This document shows, piece after piece, positions 8,842-17,164 of a stretch of 49,726 nucleotides of DNA. Source of the DNA: Pseudomonadota bacterium (GTDB lineage: Bacteria > Pseudomonadota > Gammaproteobacteria > Acidiferrobacterales > Acidiferrobacteraceae); contig JAKAXT010000004.1 in the NCBI GenBank assembly GCA_021816425.1, positions 1-49,726 of the forward strand. Direction: 5' to 3'. Position 1 is the first letter of the stretch. Each line of letters starts with the position of its first letter. The translations under genes and the position numbers were made by a program. A model generated the notes under the pieces. It was not told where the DNA came from. It made no database searches and saw only the letters and a program-made list of their open reading frames with translations.

Positions 8842-8917
8842 GTGGTCCCCGGCATATCCAGGATAGGCAGGCGATGATACCGCCTGCTAGCTTCGCCTTT
8901 TATCAGGAGAATCCCGG

Positions 8918-10534
8918 ATGCCCATCGAACCCCGCACATGGGCGCGCGCCTTACGTAAGCGCGCGGACAGGAGGCGCCTGCGGGCCCTGCTCGATCTGGG
9001 CGAGGAGCTCGAGGCGCGCGGTCTGCTGGACGAGGCGGTCCGCCTGGCGGCGGGGCAGGGGGGCCGCCCCGCCCCGGCCGCGCGCCCCGGCGATCCCCGG
9101 GCCGCGCCCTGGGGCGCAGGAGCGCAGGCGGCGCTCGCCAGGCCGGTCCCGACCCGCGCCCCGCGCGCCCGCGCGCTTCGCGCGCTGCTCGTCCTCTGCG
9201 TGCCGCTTGCGCCGCTCCTCCGTCTTTTTATACCGGGGCGCCGCGCAAGGACGGCCAGCCCCGGCGGCGCGCGCCTGTGGCTCGGGGCGGCCGAGGGTCT
9301 TCTGCACCGTCGCGGCCTCTGGCAGGACAAGGGGCGCCGGGCCCTCGTCCTCCACGCCGCGGACCTCGGCCAGAACCTGCTCATCCTGGGCGGCATAGGC
9401 TCGGGCAAGACGACGTCCGTCATTCAGCCGGCCCTGCTCCAGTGTCTCGCCCAAGGCATGGGCGGCCTCCTGTTCGACATCAAGGGCGACTTCGGCATGG
9501 CCGCCGCCGCCCTTGCCAGGGAGGCGGGGAGAGGGCTCGTCGTCATAGGGCCCGGACGACGCGCCTTCAATCTCCTGCGCGGACTCACCCCGGAGGCCGC
9601 CGCGGGCTTCCTGAAGTCGGCCCTCCTGCTCAACGGCGCGCCCGGCGACCCCTTTTGGACAGAGACCGCGGTGGAGCTTTGTCGCAACGCCCTGGGCGTG
9701 CTCTCCTTCCTGCCCGATCGCTACAGCCTGGCGGGCCTCTACGACTACCTTTTCCGGGATGACGCGCGCGCCGAGTGCGACCGGAGATTGCGCGACGAGG
9801 CGCCCGGCCTTGCCCCCGGGGCCCTGCGGCTCCTGCGCGGCTACCAGTCCTACCACGAGGGCGTCTTCACGCGCTTCGATGCCAAGGTGGTGGCCGGCGT
9901 CCTCGCCAGCGCGGCCCAGGTCCTCACCCCCTTCACGCACCCCGATCTCATCGACGCCTTCTGTCCACCCCGTGATGCCGTCGCCATCGAGACCCTGGGT
10001 TCGGGCGCGGTCTTCCTCGTCGACCTGCCGCTCGCTGTCTGGGGCATCGGCGCCAAGGTCGTTTACACGTTCATCAAGTTGCGGTTCTTCCAATATATGC
10101 AAAGGCGCCCCGTAGCCGAACGTTCCCGCCCCGTCCTCTTTCTGTGCGACGAGTATCAGGAGGTCGTGAGCGCCAACAAGGACGGGCTCTCCGATCTCAA
10201 TTTCTGGGACAAGGGCCGCGCCTTCGGCACCGTGGGCATCATATCCGCGCAATCGATCGCAAGCTTCTACGCGGCCCTGGGCGATCGCGATCTGGCCGAC
10301 ACGCTCTTGCAGAATTTCCGCCAGAAACTCTGCTTGCGCACCGAGGACTGGCATACCGTACACTTCTTTGAACGTCTTCTCGGGCGCCCCGCCGACCGAA
10401 CACGGCGCCCGCGTCCGCTCGTGCCCGCGGCGCTCATGCGGCGGCTTTATCGGCGCCAAGCCCTGGCCGTGGTCTCGGTCGGGGGAGAGGCCGTTGAAGA
10501 GATCGTCGACCTGCCGGCCGTGTTCGTCGATTAG
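8918..10534 (+). CDS. VirD4/TraG-type conjugative coupling protein
   Basis: A 538-residue type IV coupling protein-like ATPase, the inner-membrane motor that links relaxosomes to a type IV secretion channel. It has an N-terminal hydrophobic segment around residues 88-108, Walker A GGIGSGKTT near 158-166, LLFDIKGDFG shortly after, Walker B VLFLCDEYQE near 405-414, and a downstream ISAQSIAS / LLQNFRQKLCLRTED region typical of TraG/VirD4. An AGGAGA ribosome binding site precedes the ATG. No mating-pore genes are nearby, so with the divergent relaxase this looks like a mobilisable module or its remnant. Confidence 0.87.
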   Translation: MPIEPRTWARALRKRADRRRLRALLDLGEELEARGLLDEAVRLAAGQGGRPAPAARPGDPRAAPWGAGAQAALARPVPTRAPRARALRALLVLCVPLAPLLRLFIPGRRARTASPGGARLWLGAAEGLLHRRGLWQDKGRRALVLHAADLGQNLLILGGIGSGKTTSVIQPALLQCLAQGMGGLLFDIKGDFGMAAAALAREAGRGLVVIGPGRRAFNLLRGLTPEAAAGFLKSALLLNGAPGDPFWTETAVELCRNALGVLSFLPDRYSLAGLYDYLFRDDARAECDRRLRDEAPGLAPGALRLLRGYQSYHEGVFTRFDAKVVAGVLASAAQVLTPFTHPDLIDAFCPPRDAVAIETLGSGAVFLVDLPLAVWGIGAKVVYTFIKLRFFQYMQRRPVAERSRPVLFLCDEYQEVVSANKDGLSDLNFWDKGRAFGTVGIISAQSIASFYAALGDRDLADTLLQNFRQKLCLRTEDWHTVHFFERLLGRPADRTRRPRPLVPAALMRRLYRRQALAVVSVGGEAVEEIVDLPAVFVD

Positions 10535-10593
10535 GCCGAAGAGGGGATGCCAGGCGCGGGCCCGCGAGGCTACGATCCTCCGAGGAGGATGAC

Positions 10594-12555
10594 GTGGCCG
10601 TGAAGCGCTTACCGTTATGGGCCAAGATCGCGACCGCCGTGGTCCTCCCGCTCGTGGTCGTCATCGGGGTCGCGATGGCCTTCGCGCCGCCGCTCCTGAA
10701 GCACTTGATCGAGCGCGAAGGGAGCGCCAAGCTAAACCGCCGCGTCGTCATCCATGGGCCCCTCAGCATCGATTGGTCGCTCACCCCTCGTATCACGCTG
10801 AATCGCCTCACGGTCGCGAACTCGCCGTGGGCTAAGGGGCCCATGGTCGCCGTGCGGCAGCTGCGCGTCAGGGTCGCCTTGGTGCCATTGCTCCAGGGAC
10901 ACTTAGTCCTGCCCTCGCTCGTCCTGCGCCACCCCATAGTCCATTTGTACAAACCGACACCCACCCGCGCCAATTGGATTTTCGCGAAGCCTAAGACGGC
11001 GGCCCACGAACCGCACGCCGTGCCGCGCATAGGCCGCCTTGTCATAACGCGGGGAGACATTACGGTCCGCGACGCCCCGGCCTCCACGGACCTCGCCTTA
11101 AACGTACGCAGCGTCGAGCCGTCCACGCGTCTGCTGCTGTCGGGGCACGGCCGCTACGAGGGGTCACCCTTCACGTTGACGGGGGCGCTAGGTTCACCCG
11201 CCAAGGTCGAGAACGACGAGAGCCCTTACCCCGTGCTCGTCACGGTCCGCATCGGCCGCTTTTGGGCGCGCGTAGACGGCACCTTGATTGCGCCCATGGC
11301 CTTGAAGAAGGTCGATATTCACATCCTGCTCGACGGCTCGGGGCTCGGGCGCGTCAACAAGGCCGTCAATCTCCCGCTGCCGCAGACGGGTCCCTTCAAG
11401 CTATCGGGCCAGCTCACGCGCCATGGACAGACCTGGAATCTGACCCATTTCCACGGCCTCGTCGGCAAGAGCGATCTCGAGGGCACGATGAGCGTCACGC
11501 CTGGCCACCCGATCCTCATGCACGCAAACCTCGTGTCCCGTCACCTGAATTTCAAGGATCTCGCCGGTTTCGTGAAGGCCAAGCCGAAAAAGGTCGGCGG
11601 TCACGTCAAGGTCGCAGTCCCTGCACAGAACGCGAAGAAGGCGCTCCCGGACAGGCCTTACAGGCGCGGCCATCTCAGGGACCTGGACGCCAACGTCGTC
11701 TTTCGCGGCGAGCATGTCTATGCCTCCCACATGCGCATACGGGACCTCTACGCCCATCTCATCATCCGGCACGGCGTCGTCCGCCTCGCGCCCTTGAACT
11801 TCGGCGTGGCGGACGGTCTCGTTGCGGCGACCTATACGATGGATACGTCGGGCCCTCTCTATCGAACGGACCTGACGGCCACGGCGCGCGGGCTTCGGCT
11901 GCGACTATTGCTCCCGAAAATCCAGTTCAAGGCCGCCGGGACCGGCAAGATCGGCGGCCGCCTGCACTTGAGGGGCCGCGGAAATTCGATAGCGGCCCTG
12001 TCTGCGGACGCGACCGGTCATTTAGGTCTTGCCCTTGCAAACGGCTCTATAAACAACCTTTATGTTGCTTTGGCCCAGCTGCATGTGGGTAATGCGGCCC
12101 TGGACTGGATCTCGGGCATGAAGCAGGAGCGCATCCCGTGCGCGGTAATACGCTTGGGCGCACGCCATGGCCTGGTGAAGACCCGCACCTTCCTGATCGA
12201 CACGCCGTCTGCCAACATTCTTGGGCGGGGCACGGTCAATATGAAGAGCCAGGCGCTCCATCTGACTGTGTACACGAGACCTAAGCACATCACGATCGTG
12301 AGCGCGCGAGGGCCCTTGCACATCGGGGGCACGCTCAAAAAACCCACCTTCAGCGTCTCGCGCACCGCCCTCCTAGAGCGGGCCGGAGCCGCTGTGGCCC
12401 TGGGCGCGCTTCTCACGCCCGCCGCCGCGCTCCTGCCATTGATCGACACGGCGCCCGGACACAAAGTCGACTGCCCCGCGCTCTTGAACAACGCGGGCCC
12501 GAAGGCGCGCGCGGAGGCCTTGAGGAGAATCCACAAGCACGCAAGCGGGCATTGA
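10594..12555 (+). CDS. AsmA family envelope protein
   Basis: A 653-residue protein with an N-terminal transmembrane anchor (about residues 8-32) followed by a large periplasmic region. The opening, with NRRVVIHGPLSIDWSLTPRI and LTVANSPWAKGPMVAVRQL, is diagnostic of the AsmA family, whose members are linked to outer-membrane lipid or protein homeostasis and are thought to form lipid-transfer-like beta structures. The C-terminal AsmA_2-like part with SANILGRGTVNMKSQAL is also present. The GTG start at 10594 is supported by an AGGAGG site five bases upstream; the ATG at 10589 is in another frame and stops after four codons. Confidence 0.88.
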   Translation: MAVKRLPLWAKIATAVVLPLVVVIGVAMAFAPPLLKHLIEREGSAKLNRRVVIHGPLSIDWSLTPRITLNRLTVANSPWAKGPMVAVRQLRVRVALVPLLQGHLVLPSLVLRHPIVHLYKPTPTRANWIFAKPKTAAHEPHAVPRIGRLVITRGDITVRDAPASTDLALNVRSVEPSTRLLLSGHGRYEGSPFTLTGALGSPAKVENDESPYPVLVTVRIGRFWARVDGTLIAPMALKKVDIHILLDGSGLGRVNKAVNLPLPQTGPFKLSGQLTRHGQTWNLTHFHGLVGKSDLEGTMSVTPGHPILMHANLVSRHLNFKDLAGFVKAKPKKVGGHVKVAVPAQNAKKALPDRPYRRGHLRDLDANVVFRGEHVYASHMRIRDLYAHLIIRHGVVRLAPLNFGVADGLVAATYTMDTSGPLYRTDLTATARGLRLRLLLPKIQFKAAGTGKIGGRLHLRGRGNSIAALSADATGHLGLALANGSINNLYVALAQLHVGNAALDWISGMKQERIPCAVIRLGARHGLVKTRTFLIDTPSANILGRGTVNMKSQALHLTVYTRPKHITIVSARGPLHIGGTLKKPTFSVSRTALLERAGAAVALGALLTPAAALLPLIDTAPGHKVDCPALLNNAGPKARAEALRRIHKHASGH

Positions 12556-12579
12556 GGTCCGGGACGCCGGGGCGCGCTC

Positions 12580-13281
12580 TTACGGCTTCACGCCCTCGAC
12601 GATCAGGAAATCCGAGCGCTCCAGCGCCCCTATGTCGGGTATGCGGCTCACCCCGAAGGCCTTTCGGGCGACATCCTGGAAGCCGCAGCGCCTAAAGAGG
12701 TCCACGAGCTGGATCTCGTCGTACTGCCACTTGTGAAAGTGCCCGAAGGACTTGAGACCGGGCGGACGCGTGCAGATGTCATCGAAGTACATCTGGACGT
12801 GCCGGCGCAGGCGCGCGGCGTCGCGCGCGCCCGGTTCCCGGGCCCGCTCCTCATAAAATATCCCCAGGTAGTTTTCCCAGAACTCCACCCCGTCCGGGAC
12901 GCAGAGCCGCAGGACCCCGCCCCTCTTCAGGACGCGCAGGCACTCCCGCGTGAGGCGCAGCGCGTCCGCGTACTCGAAATGCTCCCACACCTCGCCCGCA
13001 TAGATCGCCGCAATCGATTCGTCGGCCCACGGAAGGCGCTTGCGCAAATCGTGGTGGACTATGCCCGGCCCAAACGCGCTTGCCCGCAGAAGTCCCAGAC
13101 GTACCAGCAGGCGGTCGGCGAAGGCGGCATGCGCGACGAGCCAGGACCTGCGGCTTCCGTCGACATTGACCCAGCCCTTGGGCATCACGGGTCCACAGCC
13201 CAGGTTGACGCGCGGCCCGTATGGCAGGGCGCGCGCGCCGACGCTCGTGCGGGCGCCCGACCGTTCCGCTACTGTCGACAT
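12580..13281 (-). CDS. SAM-dependent class I methyltransferase
   Basis: A 233-residue Rossmann-fold methyltransferase. Motif I, VNLGCGPVMPKGWVNVD, binds S-adenosylmethionine. The downstream IYAGEVWEHFEYADALRLTR and LRVLKRGGVLRLCVPDG segments are the post-I and motif II/III regions of the Methyltransf_11 group. The substrate is unknown; relatives act on glycans, lipids or small molecules. The ORF track begins at 13359, but the ATG at 13281 has a GGGAGG ribosome binding site and starts MSTVAERSG, so I use it. It is convergent with the AsmA gene, with 24 nt between their stops. Confidence 0.85.
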   Translation of the reverse strand: MSTVAERSGARTSVGARALPYGPRVNLGCGPVMPKGWVNVDGSRRSWLVAHAAFADRLLVRLGLLRASAFGPGIVHHDLRKRLPWADESIAAIYAGEVWEHFEYADALRLTRECLRVLKRGGVLRLCVPDGVEFWENYLGIFYEERAREPGARDAARLRRHVQMYFDDICTRPPGLKSFGHFHKWQYDEIQLVDLFRRCGFQDVARKAFGVSRIPDIGALERSDFLIVEGVKP

Positions 13282-13479
13282 AGGACCTCCCTGTCGAACG
13301 GGGCAAGCCCCGTCTAGCCTGCTCGTTCGACTATCCATGAAGCGAGCGGACGGGTCCATGCGACCTTGGGAGGAGTCGGTCCGTGCTTGCGCGCCACGCC
13401 GTGGGGCGCGGGGGGCCGGGCGCGGGCGCCGCCGCCACGATCGGCGCGGGTCGAGGCACGGTCTTCGGGCACGCCGCGC

Positions 13480-14682
13480 TCAAGGTCGGGCGCCGTCGCC
13501 CCCGTGCCCGCCATCACCCGCGGCCTCCGCGCGCGCGTCGGGCGTTGCGCCGCTCAAGGCCTGAAGCAGGGCGGCGCCCTGGCGCAGCCCGTCCTGCACG
13601 CGGGCATCCATGAGGAGGCGGTAGAGTCCCTTCAGGCCCCCCGGCGACTCGTCCTGCCCGCGGGCAAAGTCCGCGCGGACGCGCTGCATGCGATCCAGCG
13701 TCCGGGAAATGCCCAGGAAAAGGCCTTGCATCGCCTGGCCGTCCCCGCCGGCCGCCGCTTGCGCGCGCTCCCATGACGCGGCGAGGCCCGCAAGCGCAAG
13801 GCCCGCCTCACGGGCCGCGGGGAAGACGTCTGCGCGGCGCCAGGAGGCGAGAAGCGCGACCACCTCTTGGGTCAGTCCGGCAACGTCGTGCCCGCTCGCC
13901 CAGAGGCTGAGTTCGGCGGCGGCGCGCGCCAGGGCCTCTCCCGCGGGGCCCTTCCCAAGGTCGCCGACAGCGCGACCCGTGTCCGCAAGCGCGTGGGCGA
14001 AGGCGAGGTCCGCGCGCGCCTTTGCGAGCGCCGGCCCTGCCGCGTCGAGCCAGGAAGGCGCCATGCGCGCAAGCCGAGCCACGGTGTCGATGACATAGGG
14101 GACCTCGTCGGCGAGACGGCTTAGGGCGCCGGTCCTGGAGAGGGTTCCCAGGAGCTTCAAGAGATCGTGTCCGAGGCGCGCCACGTCGGTATCCCGTGTT
14201 GCGTCGAGCAGGCGCGTGAAGGCCTGAGCGAGCGCGCCCGCCGCAGGGCCTTCGAACCAAGCTTCGATCGTCTCCAGGCGCGCGGTGAGCCGCCGCACGG
14301 CCTGCCATTGGTCGTGCAGTTCGAGGATTGCAGCGCCCGCCTTCGCCATGCCTTCGGCATCGAGGGTGCGCCCCAGGGCCTCTTTCGCGGGGCGCGCGCC
14401 CTCGCCGATCGCCGCGAAGACCCCGGCGCTGCTCAAGGCCTCGGCCGCTTCCAGGATCTCATGCGCGAGCCTCGGCAGGTCGTGGTCGCGCAAGAGGCTC
14501 GAGGCCCTTTCCGCGGTCTTGGTCGCGACATCTCCCAGGGGGCCTCCGGCCACGTCCTCGAAGGCCGCATAGCGATCCGCCATGCGCGCCAGGGCCTGCC
14601 ACTGGCGCGTACTCAACTCGCAGGCGCCGGCCGGGATCCGGGTCGAGCTCTCCGGTCCGGTCTCGGGAAGAGGCCCGCTCAT
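13480..14682 (-). CDS. Helical protein with C-terminal DUF1641-like segment
   Basis: A 400-residue, alanine- and leucine-rich, almost entirely helical protein. The C-terminal piece GGLKGLYRLLMDARVQDGLR (about residues 345-380) resembles the core of DUF1641, a domain often encoded next to sulfide:quinone oxidoreductase-like or formate dehydrogenase-like flavoproteins. The rest reads like repeated helical units of similar composition. No catalytic motif is visible. It starts three bases after the stop of the SQR-like gene, so it belongs to the sor operon and may be a scaffold or membrane adaptor for that flavoprotein (inference). Confidence 0.75.
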   Translation of the reverse strand: MSGPLPETGPESSTRIPAGACELSTRQWQALARMADRYAAFEDVAGGPLGDVATKTAERASSLLRDHDLPRLAHEILEAAEALSSAGVFAAIGEGARPAKEALGRTLDAEGMAKAGAAILELHDQWQAVRRLTARLETIEAWFEGPAAGALAQAFTRLLDATRDTDVARLGHDLLKLLGTLSRTGALSRLADEVPYVIDTVARLARMAPSWLDAAGPALAKARADLAFAHALADTGRAVGDLGKGPAGEALARAAAELSLWASGHDVAGLTQEVVALLASWRRADVFPAAREAGLALAGLAASWERAQAAAGGDGQAMQGLFLGISRTLDRMQRVRADFARGQDESPGGLKGLYRLLMDARVQDGLRQGAALLQALSGATPDARAEAAGDGGHGGDGARP

Positions 14683-14685
14683 GAC

Positions 14686-15963
14686 TTAAGCCGCGAACAG
14701 CCGTTCGGCGAGGAACTGCGCCGCATCCAGGCCCCAGGGCGGGATCTTCCCCTGGGTGCGGAAGAACAGGTCCTTGTATTGCATCTTCAGAAGATACGGC
14801 ACCCGTCCCATCTTCAGGACCTGCGTGTCGCCGCCGTACCAGGAATTGGAGCGGATGTAGAAGGCCTGGTTGTCGCCCATGTCCCCTATGCAGTATACGA
14901 GGGGCTTCAAGGGCTCCGCGGCGGCCTCCTTGCCGAGGCGCCCGAGGTCGCAGGCGATCTGTTTGCCCACGATCTCGCTCTCCTGGTGCCCTATCGCGCC
15001 GAGCTTGGGCACGGTGACGGCGGCGGCGTCCCCACAGGCCAGGATCTCGGGGTACCTGGGGTTGCGCATGAACATGTCCGTGATCACGAAGCCCTCTTCG
15101 TCGCAGATCGGCAATCCCTTCATGAACGGGTGCGGCACCCAGTCGGGAAGCAGGATCTTGAGCTCCGCGTCGAGCGCCTCGCCCCGCGTGAACCGCACGC
15201 CCTCGCGCGTGACCTCGGCGATGTCGCCCACGTTGTTGCGGTAGTGGAACCCCATCTGGCTTGCGATGCCAAGCAGCGAATTGACGACCTGTTCGCCGGC
15301 GTCCTCGGCGATCATCCTGCCCGGCGTGAAGACCGTGATCTTGTCGGGGCCCCCGAGCCCGTGGTTTTTGAGCCAGGTCGCCATGGACATCATGATCTCG
15401 ACCGGCGGGCCCTCGCAGGCGGCGTCCGCCATGGGCACGAGGTCCTTGACCGCCGTGCCTTGATGAAAGCGCGCCGAACCTATCGCGATCGGGCCGCCCT
15501 TGTATTGGCCCCCGAACAGCGCCCTGCGCAGCTTGTTCCCGTAAAAGGTGTCGGAGGCGGCGTGCGCGTGTTGCGCGAACCCGGGGATCTTGTCATAGGC
15601 GAGCCGGCAGCCGAAGGCGATGACGAGGTAGTCGTAACCTATCGTCTCGGACGCCGCCCCCTCGCGCTCCTTGGGCCTGAAGTCGACCGTGCGGGTGTCG
15701 GGATTGATGGCTTGCACCTCGCCCTGGATGAAGGTCGCCTGCGCGTCGGTCAATGCGCGGAACGTGTCCATCCGAAGCGTCGCCGCCGGATCGCGGCCCT
15801 CGAACACCTCGCCCGGGATGTTGGGGATGAAGAGCAGATAGGGGTTGCGGTCGATCACGGTGATGTCGGCCGCGTCGCCCGCGTATTCACGGACCTTCTG
15901 GGCGCTCGCAAGTCCCGCAAAATTGCCGCCCAGCACGAGCACATGGGGCTTGTTCGATGTCAT
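14686..15963 (-). CDS. Sulfide:quinone oxidoreductase-like flavoprotein
   Basis: A 425-residue FAD-dependent pyridine nucleotide-disulfide oxidoreductase family protein. The dinucleotide-binding motif LGGNFAGLASA is at residues 11-21, a second FAD motif EILACGDAAA lies at 307-315, and the C-terminus has the SQR-like DMGDNQAFYI and a hydrophobic/amphipathic tail. Cys119, Cys183 (in AACEGPPVE) and Cys358 (in VYCIGDMGD) sit where SQR enzymes keep their three functional cysteines, supporting a sulfide:quinone oxidoreductase at the inner membrane. It could instead act on another sulfur compound. It lies 10 nt downstream of sor and 3 nt upstream of the DUF1641-like gene, forming one operon. Confidence 0.83.
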   Translation of the reverse strand: MTSNKPHVLVLGGNFAGLASAQKVREYAGDAADITVIDRNPYLLFIPNIPGEVFEGRDPAATLRMDTFRALTDAQATFIQGEVQAINPDTRTVDFRPKEREGAASETIGYDYLVIAFGCRLAYDKIPGFAQHAHAASDTFYGNKLRRALFGGQYKGGPIAIGSARFHQGTAVKDLVPMADAACEGPPVEIMMSMATWLKNHGLGGPDKITVFTPGRMIAEDAGEQVVNSLLGIASQMGFHYRNNVGDIAEVTREGVRFTRGEALDAELKILLPDWVPHPFMKGLPICDEEGFVITDMFMRNPRYPEILACGDAAAVTVPKLGAIGHQESEIVGKQIACDLGRLGKEAAAEPLKPLVYCIGDMGDNQAFYIRSNSWYGGDTQVLKMGRVPYLLKMQYKDLFFRTQGKIPPWGLDAAQFLAERLFAA

Positions 15964-15973
15964 GTCGGATCTC

Positions 15974-16939
15974 CTAGCGAATGAGCCGGTCCCGCCACGT
16001 ACCTTCCTCCATCATGGAGGCGAAGAGCATGTAGTAGGGGCCGCGGTTGATGTGGGCGAGCACGCCCTGGTCGTGGATGCGCCGCGCCTCGACGTTCACC
16101 AGGACTTTGCCCAGGCCCTGGTGGGCGAGCTCCGCGGCCTCCCACTCCATGTGGACGAAGTATTGGGCGGGCGTGGCGGCCGGGATCGGCGGGCGGTCCA
16201 GGGGCTTGTCGCCGTAATTGGTGGCGTATTTCGGGGGATTGGCCCCGAGCGTCGCCTTGGTCATGCCCTCGGGGTCGAGCTGAAACGAACCGATCGCCGA
16301 CACCCCGATCTGTTTTAGAAGCATCCATCCGAGCATGCCCGGGGCATGGGCCATGAGCCAGCGCATGGTGTCGCGGACCCCTTGTTCGAAATCGTCCTCG
16401 TGGCCATGCATCACGCCATGATCGCCAAGCACTATGACGCGATCGGGCAGCGCGAGCTTGGGTACGGGCATCCGGGCGGCCGCGCGCCCCATCATGAGCG
16501 CCGGCACGTCGGCCAGCCCGATCGAGGGCGGCAGGTCGGAGGCCGTGACCTCGTAGAGGGGCTCCCACGGGCCTTCCACCACCATCGCAAGACAATGAGA
16601 GCAAAGCTCGTAGATGGTGTCGAACTGGAGATAATGCATCTCCTCGTGCGAGCGCGCGTCCTCCCACACCGTGTACTGAAACATGCCGATCGGGTTCAGG
16701 GTCTCGCGCATATCGAGGGCGCCGCCTCCGTAGCGCCCGGCCATGGGGTGTATGCCGACTTGCAGGAGCTGGTCGAAGCCCAGGAAGCCCGGGTGGGTCG
16801 CGGTCGTGATGCACACCTTGGGACCGACCTCGTGCATCGCCTCGTAACTCTCCGGACGGTTCGCGATCCGCGCCATGTTGATGGCGATTATCGGATTTTG
16901 CGCGCCGTCGCGCGGTTTCTCGGCCGCCGTCCCGGGCAT
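15974..16939 (-). CDS. sor: Sulfur oxygenase reductase (SOR)
   Basis: A 321-residue homologue of archaeal and bacterial sulfur oxygenase reductases, which disproportionate elemental sulfur with O2 to sulfite, thiosulfate and sulfide in the cytoplasm without external cofactors. Against my memory of the Acidianus ambivalens enzyme, all key residues appear with a constant offset of 12: Cys43 (C31) in VGPKVCITTATHPGF, His98 and His102 (H86, H90) in HEEMH, Cys113 and Cys116 (C101, C104) in ELCSHC, and Glu126 (E114) in GPWEPLYE. The extra residues are an N-terminal extension. A CGGAGG site precedes the ATG. First gene of the sor / sqr-like / DUF1641-like operon. Confidence 0.93.
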   Translation of the reverse strand: MPGTAAEKPRDGAQNPIIAINMARIANRPESYEAMHEVGPKVCITTATHPGFLGFDQLLQVGIHPMAGRYGGGALDMRETLNPIGMFQYTVWEDARSHEEMHYLQFDTIYELCSHCLAMVVEGPWEPLYEVTASDLPPSIGLADVPALMMGRAAARMPVPKLALPDRVIVLGDHGVMHGHEDDFEQGVRDTMRWLMAHAPGMLGWMLLKQIGVSAIGSFQLDPEGMTKATLGANPPKYATNYGDKPLDRPPIPAATPAQYFVHMEWEAAELAHQGLGKVLVNVEARRIHDQGVLAHINRGPYYMLFASMMEEGTWRDRLIR

Positions 16940-17164
16940 GGCATCCTCCGTGAGCGATCAGGCCTGCAAGCCTAGCGCCCTTGTCGCCGGCCGCCATCCG
17001 ACGCAAGCCGCGTCCCTCCCCTGGCGGCCTTGGCAAGGCGGGCGCAAGGGGCGTCCTGCCAGCGCCGCGCGCGGGCGACCTGAGGGGACCCGGCGTTTAC
17101 GGAAGAAACGCGCGTCCGCCCAGCCGGGCCGCGGGTGCGTCTATACTGGAGGCAAGGAGGATGC
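16940..17164. promoter_or_regulatory. Divergent intergenic region between sor operon and beta-oxidation operon
   Basis: This 225-nt spacer must hold the promoters of both the minus-strand sor operon and the plus-strand fusion gene. On the plus strand a TATACT hexamer at 17142-17147 is a plausible -10, though no good -35 stands 17 nt before it. Ribosome binding sites flank both ends: CGGAGG for sor, AAGGAGG for the fusion. Confidence 0.5.
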
